A stretch of 64,000 nucleotides of DNA from Streptomyces sp. NBC_01283 (lineage in GTDB: Bacteria; Actinomycetota; Actinomycetes; Streptomycetales; Streptomycetaceae), in contig NZ_CP108430.1 of NCBI RefSeq assembly GCF_041435335.1, positions 3,702,501 through 3,766,500 of the forward strand, given 5' to 3'. A program made the position numbers and the translations under genes. Under the pieces are notes generated by a model. It worked only from the letters and a program-made list of their open reading frames with translations. It searched no databases and was not told the origin of the DNA. Below, in pieces: positions 18,295-26,074 of this stretch (positions within the stretch are counted from its first letter, which is position 1; every line of letters begins with the position of its first letter).

Positions 18295-19011
18295 ATGCTC
18301 TTCGGCCGCACGCCCGAACTCCCCACCCCCGAGCAGGCCCTCAAGGGCCGCTCGACCCCGGAATTCGAGGTCCCGTCCCGCCACACGGTCCTCGGCAACC
18401 CGCTCCTGGGCCCGTACCCCGAAGGCCTGGAGATCGCGGACTTCGGGCTCGGCTGCTTCTGGGGCGCGGAGCGCAAGTTCTGGCAGACCGAGGGCGTCTG
18501 GACGACGTACGTCGGCTACCAGGGCGGCTCCACGGAGAACCCCTCGTACGAGGAGGTCTGCTCGGGCCTGACCGGTCACGCCGAGGTGGTCCGCGTGGTC
18601 TTCGACCCGGCCCGCGTCTCGTATGCCGCACTCCTGAAGCTCTTCTGGGAGTCCCACAACCCCACGCAGGGCTTCCGCCAGGGCAACGACGTGGGCACCC
18701 AGTACCGCTCGGCGATCTACACCCACTCCGCCGAGCAGGAGGCGGGCGCGGTGGCATCCCGCGACGCCTACCAGCAGGTCCTCACGTCGGCGGGCCACGG
18801 CGAGATCACGACGACCATCCTCCCGGCGGCCCCCCGCCCGTTCTGGCCGGCCGAGGGCTACCACCAGCAGTATCTTTCGAGCAGCAAAAACCCGGACGGG
18901 TACTGCGGGATCGGCGGGACTGGCCTTGAGCTGGACAGCCCGTCGGAGACGAACTGGGGACGGGCTTGCCCGACCGGGATCGCTCCGGCGCCTCAGGCCT
19001 CGGAGCAGTAA
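18295..19011 (+). CDS. msrA: Peptide-methionine (S)-S-oxide reductase, 3' end supplied by an integrated element
   Basis: Repairs oxidised methionine (S-sulfoxide) in proteins. The catalytic motif is [13 protein letters not shown] with C54, and the C-terminal GYCGIGGTG holds a likely recycling cysteine. A strong AGGAGG precedes the ATG. Everything after codon 193 or so (from the repeat at 18859-18875) comes from the integrated element: the junction reads [17 protein letters not shown], two residues longer than the displaced chromosomal version [15 protein letters not shown] at 26058-26204. The ORF stays open, so the element appears to rebuild a working chimeric enzyme. Confidence 0.93.
   Translation: MLFGRTPELPTPEQALKGRSTPEFEVPSRHTVLGNPLLGPYPEGLEIADFGLGCFWGAERKFWQTEGVWTTYVGYQGGSTENPSYEEVCSGLTGHAEVVRVVFDPARVSYAALLKLFWESHNPTQGFRQGNDVGTQYRSAIYTHSAEQEAGAVASRDAYQQVLTSAGHGEITTTILPAAPRPFWPAEGYHQQYLSSSKNPDGYCGIGGTGLELDSPSETNWGRACPTGIAPAPQASEQ
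18859..18875. other. attL core (left 17-bp direct repeat)
   Basis: TACCACCAGCAGTATCT, in frame within msrA (codes YHQQYL). To its left is chromosome; to its right, starting with TTCGAG, is element DNA. Crossover for a serine integrase would occur at two bases inside this repeat. Confidence 0.85.
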
Positions 19012-19200
19012 GCCTTCAGCTCCCGCTCAACCGAACAGACTGTGCCGCCGACTGTGAGTCAGTACGGCGGCACAGCCGTTCCACGTTCCGGTCAGGCGCG
19101 GAGACTGAGCAGGGCCCTCCCCTAGCCGTCCTGTAGCCATATTCAGCCATACCGCCCGCTTACTGCGTGAATCGTCAAGCTCGCCGCCACGATTACAGAC

Positions 19201-19614
19201 ATGGCGACTTCGGGGGCAAGAGGCAGTCTGCTTGGCGGTCTAGGGCAGTGGTGGGGCGTCTTGGCTGGCGCGTTACTCATTGCCGCGTGGATCAACGAGG
19301 CCGCAGGCCCGGCAGCGATCATCGCCCTGTCCGCCGTCGTCCTCCTCTGGTCCTTCTTCCAAGCCCCGGTGACTTGCGGAGCTCCCGTCAGAGGACGGAA
19401 GGACGGCTGCCGAAACAACGCAACCGGCATCCTCATGGGCTGCCACATCCACCAGCATCGATGGCAGAAGCTCAAGATGCTGATCTTCCGACGGCGAGTA
19501 CGTGAGTTCTGCTCGGGGCTGTTCTCAGATGGCAAAGCCACCCTCGTCACGTTGGCAGCAGCAGGCAGTTTCCTGTCTGGGCTAGTGGCGCTGATACCTG
19601 GCGTCGCCGCCTGA
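19201..19614 (+). CDS. Element-borne membrane protein with Cys/His motif, hypothetical
   Basis: Protein of 137 residues with two hydrophobic helices near the N-terminus (about residues 16-30 and 35-52) and a third at the C-terminus (about 115-133). The middle carries the motif CRNNATGILMGCHIHQH followed by RWQK, which looks like a metal site or disulphide region facing one side of the membrane. I recognise similar proteins only as hypotheticals. It contains a TTA leucine codon at 19273-19275 (codon 25), so its translation may depend on the bldA tRNA. GC is lower than in the flanking core genes. Confidence 0.7.
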   Translation: MATSGARGSLLGGLGQWWGVLAGALLIAAWINEAAGPAAIIALSAVVLLWSFFQAPVTCGAPVRGRKDGCRNNATGILMGCHIHQHRWQKLKMLIFRRRVREFCSGLFSDGKATLVTLAAAGSFLSGLVALIPGVAA

Positions 19615-19674
19615 CATGCTTCAGGTGCCAGGTGCTCTCCTCCGTGAGCGCACTCAGCGCAGTTGGTGACTCCC

Positions 19675-20799
19675 TCAGAGGGTGACCGCTGTGGCCGTGT
19701 CTCGGACAAGAGCTGACAGGCCTACCGGCACCCCAGAGGCTTGATCAACGACCTGCAATGCGTCCCGCAAGAGAAGTCGGTTCCTCCCCGAGGTGATGGT
19801 GCTGAGGAGAGGTGCGATCTCGTGGATTTCCTCTTCTGCTTCCCTCCACGCTTTGGCTCTTGCGTAGCTGTGCAAGAGCTCAATGCGATACAGCATGACG
19901 CCCCGTGGTGTTGCATGGGCCAGAGCGCTCTGAAATTTGAGGATCGCCGCGTTCAAGTCCGCAAGGCTCAAGAGGGCATGCCCTGAATGGCCTCTGATTT
20001 CCTGCTGGTTCACCCACCATGCCCACTCGGGATCACGTGAACTCAGGGACTCTTCCACGCCACCTCGGGCTGCGTCCAAGTCGGCCAAGGCACGCTGGCG
20101 ATCTCCTATCTGGGCGAGCGCCCGGCCCCGCCTTACACGCGCCAGGAGTGCTACACGCGGAGGGGTACGGGACTGTGACAACAGTTCGTCGGTGATGCGT
20201 CGCACCCCTCCGGGGCGGCCACATTCGGTGTCGAGCATGGCAAGCATGTCCAGGGCGAACCACTCCATGGCCCGTTCTCCAGCATGCCGGGCCAGCATGT
20301 GTGATTCGAGGAACGCATTGCGGGCCGCTACACGATCACCGGAATCAAAGAGCAACCATCCAGCGACTTCAGCAGCTTCTGCCACGGCTGCCAGATAGCC
20401 TCGCTGGGCCGATTCCGGGATTTCCCCGGCATCAAGTTTGCGCTGTGCGGACTGCCAAACCTGAACTGCGACGGGTGCTACGGCATCTCCGCCATAGCGG
20501 TCAGCGTGCTTAAGGATGTGTTCGGCACAGGCTTTCATATGTGCGATGTCAGAAGCGGGGCCAGTCGGCTCATCCAGCCACTTCAGTGCTGCCGCTGGCG
20601 TGGAAAGTCGCACCAACTCTCCACCGGCCTGGAGGAGTTCGTCCAGCGCTTGGGAAAGTTGCACTGAAGGACGCTGACGGCCGTTCGCGACACGGGAGAT
20701 ATAGGCCACGTTGTAGTTGAGGGCGCGGGCAGTGCCCCTCAAGGTCATGCCTCTGTCCGTGAGGAGTGCGCGGAGCCGTGGGCCGAATTCGGCGCTCAT
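19675..20799 (-). CDS. XRE-family regulator with C-terminal helical-repeat domain
   Basis: N-terminal Cro/CI-type helix-turn-helix (FGPRLRALLTDRGMTLRGTA then RALNYNVAYISRVANGRQRPS, residues 4-45) fused to about 320 residues of helical, TPR-like sequence, as in many actinobacterial regulators. The ATG at 20799 (MSAEFGPRLRALL) is chosen over the upstream ORF start because it begins just before the DNA-binding domain. It is divergent from the small-gene cassette at 20953-21787, separated by about 150 bases, and is the likely regulator of that cassette. Confidence 0.85.
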   Translation of the reverse strand: MSAEFGPRLRALLTDRGMTLRGTARALNYNVAYISRVANGRQRPSVQLSQALDELLQAGGELVRLSTPAAALKWLDEPTGPASDIAHMKACAEHILKHADRYGGDAVAPVAVQVWQSAQRKLDAGEIPESAQRGYLAAVAEAAEVAGWLLFDSGDRVAARNAFLESHMLARHAGERAMEWFALDMLAMLDTECGRPGGVRRITDELLSQSRTPPRVALLARVRRGRALAQIGDRQRALADLDAARGGVEESLSSRDPEWAWWVNQQEIRGHSGHALLSLADLNAAILKFQSALAHATPRGVMLYRIELLHSYARAKAWREAEEEIHEIAPLLSTITSGRNRLLLRDALQVVDQASGVPVGLSALVRDTATAVTL

Positions 20800-20952
20800 G
20801 TGCTTCCCCTGGTGTTGACCGTGCTCTCCAGAGTAGCTGTCAACGGCTGTCAACTCCCGCCAGTGCACGTTACGCGACAAGGATGGCGAGACAGACCCCG
20901 GCGACCGCGCGACCGGCCCCGGGGCGTGGCCAACGCTGATTGGAGCGCCGAC

Positions 20953-21180
20953 ATGCCGGACTGTATCGCCCGAATCTTCGAGCCGTTGTTACGGCTTCTG
21001 CTTCGTTCTGAGGGACGCCACCGGTTCCCTGAATCGGCCTCGTACGTCCGTACCTCGTCGCCTTCGAGCAGGGGGCAGGAGGTGCGTCGGCAGAGGGGGC
21101 GGCGGCGTGAGCTGTGGCTGGCCCTGCACGGCGTGGATATCGGCCCACGCTTGATCCATGGAGTGGACGTGATGGCATGA
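20953..21180 (+). CDS. Small basic hypothetical protein, first gene of element cassette
   Basis: Protein of 75 residues with an N-terminal amphipathic stretch (MPDCIARIFEPLLRLLLRS), a basic middle (GQEVRRQRGRRRELWLALHG) and the end VDIGPRLIHGVDV. This pattern is common in small Streptomyces proteins found beside XRE regulators; its role is unknown. A TTA codon is at 20989-20991 (codon 13). Its stop overlaps the next start (ATGA at 21177-21180). It is missing the longer N-terminal parts of the open frame, which look non-coding. Confidence 0.65.
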   Translation: MPDCIARIFEPLLRLLLRSEGRHRFPESASYVRTSSPSSRGQEVRRQRGRRRELWLALHGVDIGPRLIHGVDVMA

Positions 21181-21524
21181 CGAATCAGACTCGGTTGTTG
21201 CCGTGGGTGACGCTGGAAGGTAAGCCTTGCGTTCTTGTGGGTCCGGGTACGGGCTTCATGGCGCGGCTGGCCGACAACATCGAGAGTGTCCAACTGGGGA
21301 TGGCAAGCGATCTTCTCGGGCACGTGGCGGACACGCTCGATGGCGCCAAGGTCTCGCCTGAGGAACTCCGCTTCGTGGCTGCCCGGTTGGCAGAGTCGCT
21401 CCGGGAGATTCACCGAATCGCGGAGAGCCGGGGAGATCGCTTGTCCGCATTCGATCACCCCCATGTGGACGACAGCGATGAAGGGGACGACGGGCCGCAG
21501 CCTTCGGCAGGGGCGTTCGGGTGA
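21177..21524 (+). CDS. Hypothetical soluble helical protein, element cassette
   Basis: Protein of 115 residues: a short N-terminal beta-like part (LLPWVTLEGKPCVLVGPGTG), then helices MARLADNIESVQLGMASDLL and PEELRFVAARLAESLREIHR, and an acidic tail. It is coupled by 4-base overlaps to both neighbours (ATGA with the upstream gene, GTGA with the downstream gene). It belongs to a set of small proteins I know only as conserved hypotheticals near XRE regulators in actinomycetes. Confidence 0.75.
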   Translation: MTNQTRLLPWVTLEGKPCVLVGPGTGFMARLADNIESVQLGMASDLLGHVADTLDGAKVSPEELRFVAARLAESLREIHRIAESRGDRLSAFDHPHVDDSDEGDDGPQPSAGAFG

Positions 21525-21787
21525 GTGAGGGAGACGTGCAACGGAGCCGCGATGCGTCGATGGATTGGACGCTGACGGCCATGCCCGGGTGGAGCTTGCG
21601 GCATGTCGGCAAGTGCCTCTTCTGCAGCCATCACTCGGTGGATTCGTGTGATCCGGACGAGGCGCAATTGTGGTGTCTCAAGCACGCGAGGACGACGCGC
21701 CATACCGGCTACGAGCTGTCGTCGTTTCAGTTCTACAGCGCCACGATCACTGATCCCGCGGTGGGTGAGGCGGGCTCACTGACGTAG
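21521..21787 (+). CDS. Small Cys-rich protein, DUF7848-like, element cassette
   Basis: Protein of 88 residues with the pattern MDWTLTAMPGW, CLFCSHHSVDSC, WCLKHARTTRHTGYE. Four cysteines and several histidines suggest a zinc site. The WT...C..C...W..KH...T.H..Y arrangement resembles the small DUF7848 family as I remember it; the assignment is tentative. GTG start overlaps the previous stop (GTGA). Last gene of the three-gene cassette. Confidence 0.65.
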   Translation: MSEGDVQRSRDASMDWTLTAMPGWSLRHVGKCLFCSHHSVDSCDPDEAQLWCLKHARTTRHTGYELSSFQFYSATITDPAVGEAGSLT

Positions 21788-21979
21788 AGCAGGGCGGGGC
21801 TGGCGTGGCTTCACTCCGCCAGTCCCGCTCGTTCGACTCCCCCGGCCTGGAAGGGGAGAGCGGTGGGTGCTAGCTCCCCCGGCCTGCCGCTGCGGCCCCG
21901 GTTCTTCTTGTCGAGTGGGGAGAGCCGGGGCCGTGTCCTGCCCGGTGCCCATCTGGCCTCTTCTGTGCTGTTGGAGTGT

Positions 21980-22080
21980 GGGCCTGAGCTGGGGTAAGGG
22001 TGCGCGGTGATCGCGCCGCCGGCCGCAGAGGCTTTGGGCGGGAGCTGCCATGGGGCGAGTGAACAGGGGGTCTTACGCTC
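21980..22080. repeat. 101-bp repeat, copy A (inside element)
   Basis: About 94% identical to 26809-26908, outside the right end of the element, with roughly six substitutions and a one-base gap. It ends just after the left arm of the nested inverted repeat; the second copy lacks the right arm. Confidence 0.8.
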
Positions 22081-22159
22081 ACCAGCGGATCGGGCAGTCT
22101 CTTGGAGCCTGCCCGCAATGGCCCGATCGGCCCCCTGTTCTTCGAGGCTCGCCCCATGG
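22048..22159. repeat. Nested inverted repeat; candidate single-strand origin
   Basis: Outer arms: CCATGGGGCGAG plus AACAGGGGG (22048-22070) pair with CCCCCTGTT plus CTCGCCCCATGG (22131-22159). Inner arms GATCGGGC (22088-22095) and GCCCGATC (22121-22128) pair inside. The whole could fold as one long extruded hairpin in single-stranded DNA. Rolling-circle elements usually carry such a structure outside coding DNA as the lagging-strand start. A regulatory RNA is the alternative. Confidence 0.5.
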
Positions 22160-22800
22160 TGGCTGCCTAAAGCCATGGAGCCGACCGCCCCAGCCAGGGC
22201 TTGGTGAGCCCCGGTTGCTGCGCGGGTGGGCTCTGGGGGCCACCCGGTTCGGGGTTCCGCACGGAGAGGGGGCTCATGCTCTGAAGCCGTCCGCCTTGGC
22301 TGCCGCTCCTGGTCGCTGAGATGGGATAGCGGCAGGGATGCGGTTGCTGTTCATGTCGTCGGGATTGCCTGCGGTCGCCGGGTGGTGGCCGTGCGGACGG
22401 GACCGGCCGAAGGCCGCACGCCCGGCCGGTGCGGCCGAAGCCACTCGGCGCGCCGCAGGCGCGCCCTTGAGTAAGTGAAGACAGTCTCCGCCACGCCGCG
22501 CCCCGCTGGGCCGATCGCGGGCGTCTTGGAAGGCGCACAGCCTGGGTGCGCTACGAGCTGACCTGGCGCAGAGCCCTCCAGCTTCGGAGTGGAGCTCTCG
22601 TCGCTGGGCGCGCCCTCCCTGAGGCTCGTACGGGGATATATCCAGGGGCCGTTGTCAGTCCCAACTCGTAGAATGTAAAGGCAAGTTGGACGCGCCTGGA
22701 CTGGGCGCCTGTGATCAAAGCGCCCTGTTAGCGCAGAGGAGAGAACCGTTCATGGATACACGCAACCTACTTCCCGACTTCCGGCTTTGGAGGCCGCGTC

Positions 22801-24294
22801 ATGTCTGCCGAATTCGACGCCAGCACCACACGCAATACCCGTCCGTCCGCATCAACGTCCGCCCCGCAGGAACGCTCTGCGGTACTGGAACACGAAAAAC
22901 GAATACAAGCCCTCTCAGAGGTGAACCGTGACGTCATAAGAATCGTCAGTGACCCTAGATTTTCCCGCTGGTTAGAGCAGATCGAAGCCATCGGCGGCTG
23001 CGCTCATCCGGTGCACCTGTCCGGCTCCACCACCACATGGGACACCACGACCGGTGAGGCAGTCTCGGCCTACTCGACAGCGGATGAACCTGGTGAACGG
23101 CTGGCCGTGCGGTGCCGCAACCGGCGTTCCTCGGTCTGTGCGCCGTGCTCATATCAGCACTCTGGGGACACCTTCCATCTGGTGCGCTCGGGCCTGCTCG
23201 GCGGCAAGAGTGTGCCCGATCAAGTCAGGGAGCGGCCCCGCCTGTTCGTCACGCTGACCGCTCCCTCCTTCGGGCTGATCCATCGCGAGGGAGATCGGTG
23301 CCGTCCTCGTCGCGATGGTCCCCGGTGCGAGCACGGGCGGCGGCTCGGCTGCTCCCGCCTGCACAGTGAGGATGACCCGCTGGTGGGTCGGCCACTGTGC
23401 GCGGACTGCTACGACTACGTGGGGCACGTCCTGTGGCATGCGCACGCGGGGCGGCTCTGGGACCGGTTCACCACTGGTGTGCGCCGCTGCCTGGCATCGG
23501 CTGGCGGGGTGCCCCGCGCGCGGCTCGGTGAGCACCTGGTGGTGTCGTTCGCGAAAGTCGCCGAATACCAGAAGCGAGCGGCGGTGCACTTCCATGCCGT
23601 GGTCCGCCTCGACGGTCCCAGCGGTCCCGGTGATCCGCCCCCGGACTGGGCCACGGGCGAACTGCTGACTGACGCAGTTCGGGCGGCTGCCGCGTCGGCC
23701 AGTGTGCGGGTGCCTGAATCGCAGGCGTACGGGACTGACGTGCTCGTGCTGGGGGCTCAGTTGGATGTGCGGCCGATCCACGGGTTCGGCGATGAAGACA
23801 GCCTCAGTGATGATGCGGTGGCCGCCTACGTGGCCAAGTACGTGTCCAAGGGTGCCGCCGATACCGGGGCCGGACTCGATTACGCGGTGCGGAGTCTGAC
23901 GGACATCCGCGCTGCGGTCATACCACCTCACATCCGGGCCCTGATGGGCACCTGCTGGCGCCTGGGCGGCCTCGTGGAACTGGCACCCCTGCGACTGCGC
24001 GCGTGGGCTCACACGCTCGGCTACCGGGGCCACATTCTCACCAAGTCCCGTCGGTACTCGACCACTTACACAGCTCTTCGGGAGGAACGGGCCGACTACG
24101 CACGCGGCGGCGCCAGACCGGACGACGATCCAAACCTGATCAAGGAATCCACCTGGCGCTACTTCGGCTCCGGCTACACCCCCGGTGCCGCCCTCTTCGC
24201 CGCAGGCATCGCCGAAGACCTCGCGCAGTCCCGTCAGCTGGCTCGGGAGGCACGAGAGGACGAACTTTGTGCGGGGTCGGGGTGGAGAGAATGA
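22801..24294 (+). CDS. Replication initiator protein, RepSA-like HUH family
   Basis: Rolling-circle replication initiator that would nick the double-strand origin of the excised element. The 497 residues show motif 1 (LFVTLTAPSF), the HUH metal motif AVHFHAVVRLDGP with H263 and H265, and motif 3 AAYVAKYVSKG with candidate nicking tyrosines Y343 and Y347. Several CxxC pairs (CAPC, CADC) suggest a zinc-binding insertion. Start: ATG with GGAGG 8 bases upstream. A TTA codon at 22972-22974 (codon 58) makes bldA control plausible. The stop overlaps the next start (ATGA). Confidence 0.9.
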   Translation: MSAEFDASTTRNTRPSASTSAPQERSAVLEHEKRIQALSEVNRDVIRIVSDPRFSRWLEQIEAIGGCAHPVHLSGSTTTWDTTTGEAVSAYSTADEPGERLAVRCRNRRSSVCAPCSYQHSGDTFHLVRSGLLGGKSVPDQVRERPRLFVTLTAPSFGLIHREGDRCRPRRDGPRCEHGRRLGCSRLHSEDDPLVGRPLCADCYDYVGHVLWHAHAGRLWDRFTTGVRRCLASAGGVPRARLGEHLVVSFAKVAEYQKRAAVHFHAVVRLDGPSGPGDPPPDWATGELLTDAVRAAAASASVRVPESQAYGTDVLVLGAQLDVRPIHGFGDEDSLSDDAVAAYVAKYVSKGAADTGAGLDYAVRSLTDIRAAVIPPHIRALMGTCWRLGGLVELAPLRLRAWAHTLGYRGHILTKSRRYSTTYTALREERADYARGGARPDDDPNLIKESTWRYFGSGYTPGAALFAAGIAEDLAQSRQLAREAREDELCAGSGWRE

Positions 24295-24461
24295 CTCACC
24301 CGAACCCTCGGGAATGGGGGAAGGCACAAGCGGCCAAGGCGCCAGCTTGGAGCGAAGAGCACTGGCGTCGCATATCAACGATTCTCGGCGTCGACCTGAT
24401 CAATGGATGTGACGGAAAGCGAATCCACCATAAGGGCCACCGGCCACGCCGACTCGGCTAA
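24291..24461 (+). CDS. Small basic protein coupled to rep, hypothetical (excisionase position)
   Basis: Protein of 56 residues, MTHPNPREWGKAQAAKAPAW then SEEHWRRISTILGVDL, with a basic end. It overlaps the rep stop by four bases. In actinomycete elements this place is often taken by an excisionase or a rep-associated small protein; no clear MerR-like helix-turn-helix is visible, so I do not call it xis. It is followed at once by a strong terminator. Confidence 0.7.
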   Translation: MTHPNPREWGKAQAAKAPAWSEEHWRRISTILGVDLINGCDGKRIHHKGHRPRRLG

Positions 24462-24462
24462 A

Positions 24463-24514
24463 CAACATGCAGATGGAGGGGCGCCAAGAATCGCGCCCCT
24501 CCATCTGCATGTTG
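24463..24514. terminator. Perfect 22-bp hairpin, bidirectional terminator inside element
   Basis: Arms 24463-24484 and 24493-24514 are perfectly complementary around an 8-base loop. It separates the converging rep operon and integrase gene, only two bases from the integrase stop. Confidence 0.9.
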
Positions 24515-24516
24515 AT

Positions 24517-26004
24517 CTATCCCTCGGTCCACTTGGGGTCGAGTAGGTCAGGGTTGAACGGGCGTCTACCCCCTCCGCCCACTGGCCGGACGATCACAGC
24601 GTGAAGCGCCTCGCGAATGAGCGCGCGCTTCTGCGCCATGTCAAGCCTGCCCGACTCCCACTGCTCCCGAACGTCCTCAGTCACCACCGAAGCCCGCTGA
24701 ACACGCAAGGCGTGCTGCGTGCGCTCCTTGCGCAGGTCCTTGATGCGTGACTCCATCTTGTGGTTCTCAGGGAAGAACAGCTCGTCCGAGATCTGGTCCT
24801 CCTGCCACGCCTGCAACATCTTCCGCTGCTTGGCCATCAAACGGATCAGCTCGTCCTCTCCACCCCACGCAGAGTCCGTCTCACTCTTGACTGCCGCACG
24901 CTCCTCCAGCTTCGCGAGTACGGCCTCCGTGATGTACTCATCCACCTTGGTTCCGTTACGGGCGCTACCCCCACAACCACCCATGGACCGGCTCGGGCAC
25001 TGATAGAGGTATCCACCTGAGAGATCCGCCCTGGTGCTCGCCCTCAAGGGAGCGTTGCAGATCTGCCCGTCCGCCTTCGGCTTTCCGCATCGGAGAATCC
25101 CAGTCAGAAGATGCGAAGGAGTCCGGTAGTCGGTGATTGTGTCGTCGGCCTTGACATTGGGACCAATCCGAGCGGAAAAGAGGGCGTCGATTGCCATCCA
25201 TTCTTTCGGCGTGATGATGGGTTCCCACTGTCCCACTACTGGGACACCGCCAGCGTCTCTGACCAGATCTCCGTTGTGCCTTCTCCATCCGCACAAACGA
25301 GGATTCCAGAGGGCGAGCTTCAGCGATCGGCTTCGCCACACGTTCCCGTGGACGGTCCGCACACCCTCGTCGCTCCATGCGGCAAGGATGGAGTGGAGCG
25401 ACTTTCCCGCGATCACGTCGCGCGCCGCCTTGGCCAACAGACCGGCTTCCTCAGGCTCCAGCGTCCGCTTGTCGTCCTTCCAACCGAACGGCCGCGTACC
25501 GCCAACGGGAATGCCCTGCTCGGCACGGCGACGGTGCGAGCGACGCGTGCGCCGCTTGATTTTGCGCACTTCCGCCTTCGCGATGACGACTCCGAACAGG
25601 CCCATGGACTCGACGTCTTCGTTGTAGAGGTCCTTGAGCCCTTTGGCGTCCGCGTAGACCCGGCCGTCCTCGTACGTCAGCGCGTCCACGAACCGTTCGT
25701 AGTCACCGACCCGCCTCACCAGTCGGTCATCCGCGACGACGATCGCCCCACGTACCTCTTGGCCGTCCGGGAGCTGTCCGGCCTTGAGGGCCCTCAACAT
25801 CCCCTCGAAGTCCGGCCTTACGACATTGGCCTTCGCTGCCGAGAGATCGTTGTCTGTGTAGTAGTGAACGATCCTCAGGCCGAGCGCTGCCGCAGTCTCG
25901 TCGTTGACGTTGTGCTGGTCCTCGACCCCGTGGCCGTCCCTCTCCAGGTCAGCCGAGATCCTCGCGTAGGCCACCACCGGGACTAACTGATCACCTTTGA
26001 TCAT
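24517..26004 (-). CDS. Large serine recombinase (site-specific integrase)
   Basis: Catalyses integration of the element into msrA. Of 495 residues, 1-155 are the resolvase domain, with the nucleophile in VAYARISADLERDG (S17) and DRLVRR; a recombinase domain follows (RRTRRSHRRRAEQGIPVGG), then a zinc ribbon (LRCGKPKADGQICNA ... CPSRSMGGCGG), a coiled-coil-like segment and a Pro/Gly tail. The ATG at 26004 (MIKGDQLVPVVAYAR) has GGGGAG upstream and is chosen over a long unlikely extension that would run into the attachment site. Codon 7 is TTA (25984-25986). The gene starts about 50 bases from attR, as is usual for phage-type integrases. Confidence 0.94.
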   Translation of the reverse strand: MIKGDQLVPVVAYARISADLERDGHGVEDQHNVNDETAAALGLRIVHYYTDNDLSAAKANVVRPDFEGMLRALKAGQLPDGQEVRGAIVVADDRLVRRVGDYERFVDALTYEDGRVYADAKGLKDLYNEDVESMGLFGVVIAKAEVRKIKRRTRRSHRRRAEQGIPVGGTRPFGWKDDKRTLEPEEAGLLAKAARDVIAGKSLHSILAAWSDEGVRTVHGNVWRSRSLKLALWNPRLCGWRRHNGDLVRDAGGVPVVGQWEPIITPKEWMAIDALFSARIGPNVKADDTITDYRTPSHLLTGILRCGKPKADGQICNAPLRASTRADLSGGYLYQCPSRSMGGCGGSARNGTKVDEYITEAVLAKLEERAAVKSETDSAWGGEDELIRLMAKQRKMLQAWQEDQISDELFFPENHKMESRIKDLRKERTQHALRVQRASVVTEDVREQWESGRLDMAQKRALIREALHAVIVRPVGGGGRRPFNPDLLDPKWTEG

Positions 26005-26026
26005 GTCGAACTCCCCTTGCCTGTCG

Positions 26027-26044
26027 GGCAGTTCTAATACTGCC
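26027..26044. promoter_or_regulatory. Palindrome GGCAGT-N6-ACTGCC at the integrase promoter
   Basis: GGCAGTTCTAATACTGCC sits 23-40 bases upstream of the integrase ATG, between it and attR. The central ATTAGA (minus strand) could be a -10 box, so a bound repressor would block int transcription. Confidence 0.5.
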
Positions 26045-26057
26045 TGAAAGATAGAGG

Positions 26058-26074
26058 TACCACCAGCAGTATCT
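26058..26074. other. attR core (right 17-bp direct repeat)
   Basis: Second copy of TACCACCAGCAGTATCT. Left of it is element DNA beginning GAAAGATAGAGG; right of it is the original msrA 3' end. Joining the element halves gives a site with perfect outer arms GAAAGATA and TATCTTTC, the expected symmetry of attP. Confidence 0.85.

Larger units (their letters stand above)
21788..22800. other. About 1 kb of non-coding, structured element DNA upstream of rep
   Basis: No convincing gene is seen. It holds a nested long inverted repeat (22048-22159), a 101-bp segment repeated outside the element (21980-22080), many short GC-rich palindromes (for example near 22410-22465, CCGGCCGAAGGCC-type) and, just before rep, the inverted repeat CCAACT...AGTTGG (about 22659-22689) overlapping a TAGAAT box. 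The position next to a rolling-circle Rep gene suits replication origins (dso and/or sso) and rep control. Confidence 0.55.
18859..26074. mobile_element. 7.2-kb integrated element in msrA (serine integrase, RepSA-type Rep)
   Basis: Bounded by a 17-bp direct repeat, TACCACCAGCAGTATCT, at 18859-18875 and 26058-26074, giving a 7,199-bp unit. Contents in order: msrA replacement tail, membrane protein, XRE regulator divergent from a three-gene cassette, about 1 kb of structured non-coding DNA, HUH replication initiator, small protein, and serine integrase whose start lies about 50 bases from the right junction. This is the layout of actinomycete integrative elements that can also replicate. No FtsK/TraB-like transfer protein, spread gene or relaxase was seen, so it is either mobilised by others or reduced. 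Confidence 0.9.

Noticed and set aside
18859..19011. tRNA gene as integration target
   Set aside because: The duplicated sequence codes for the MsrA C-terminus; no tRNA fold is seen at either junction.
22752..22931. Small ORF (MDTRNLLPDFRLWRPRHVCR...) with AGGAGAG upstream of rep
   Set aside because: It overlaps rep by 130 bases out of frame and has no recognisable features; a leader peptide is possible but unsupported.
24291..24461. Excisionase gene
   Set aside because: Position fits, but the 56-residue product shows no MerR-like or winged helix motif, so it is left as hypothetical.
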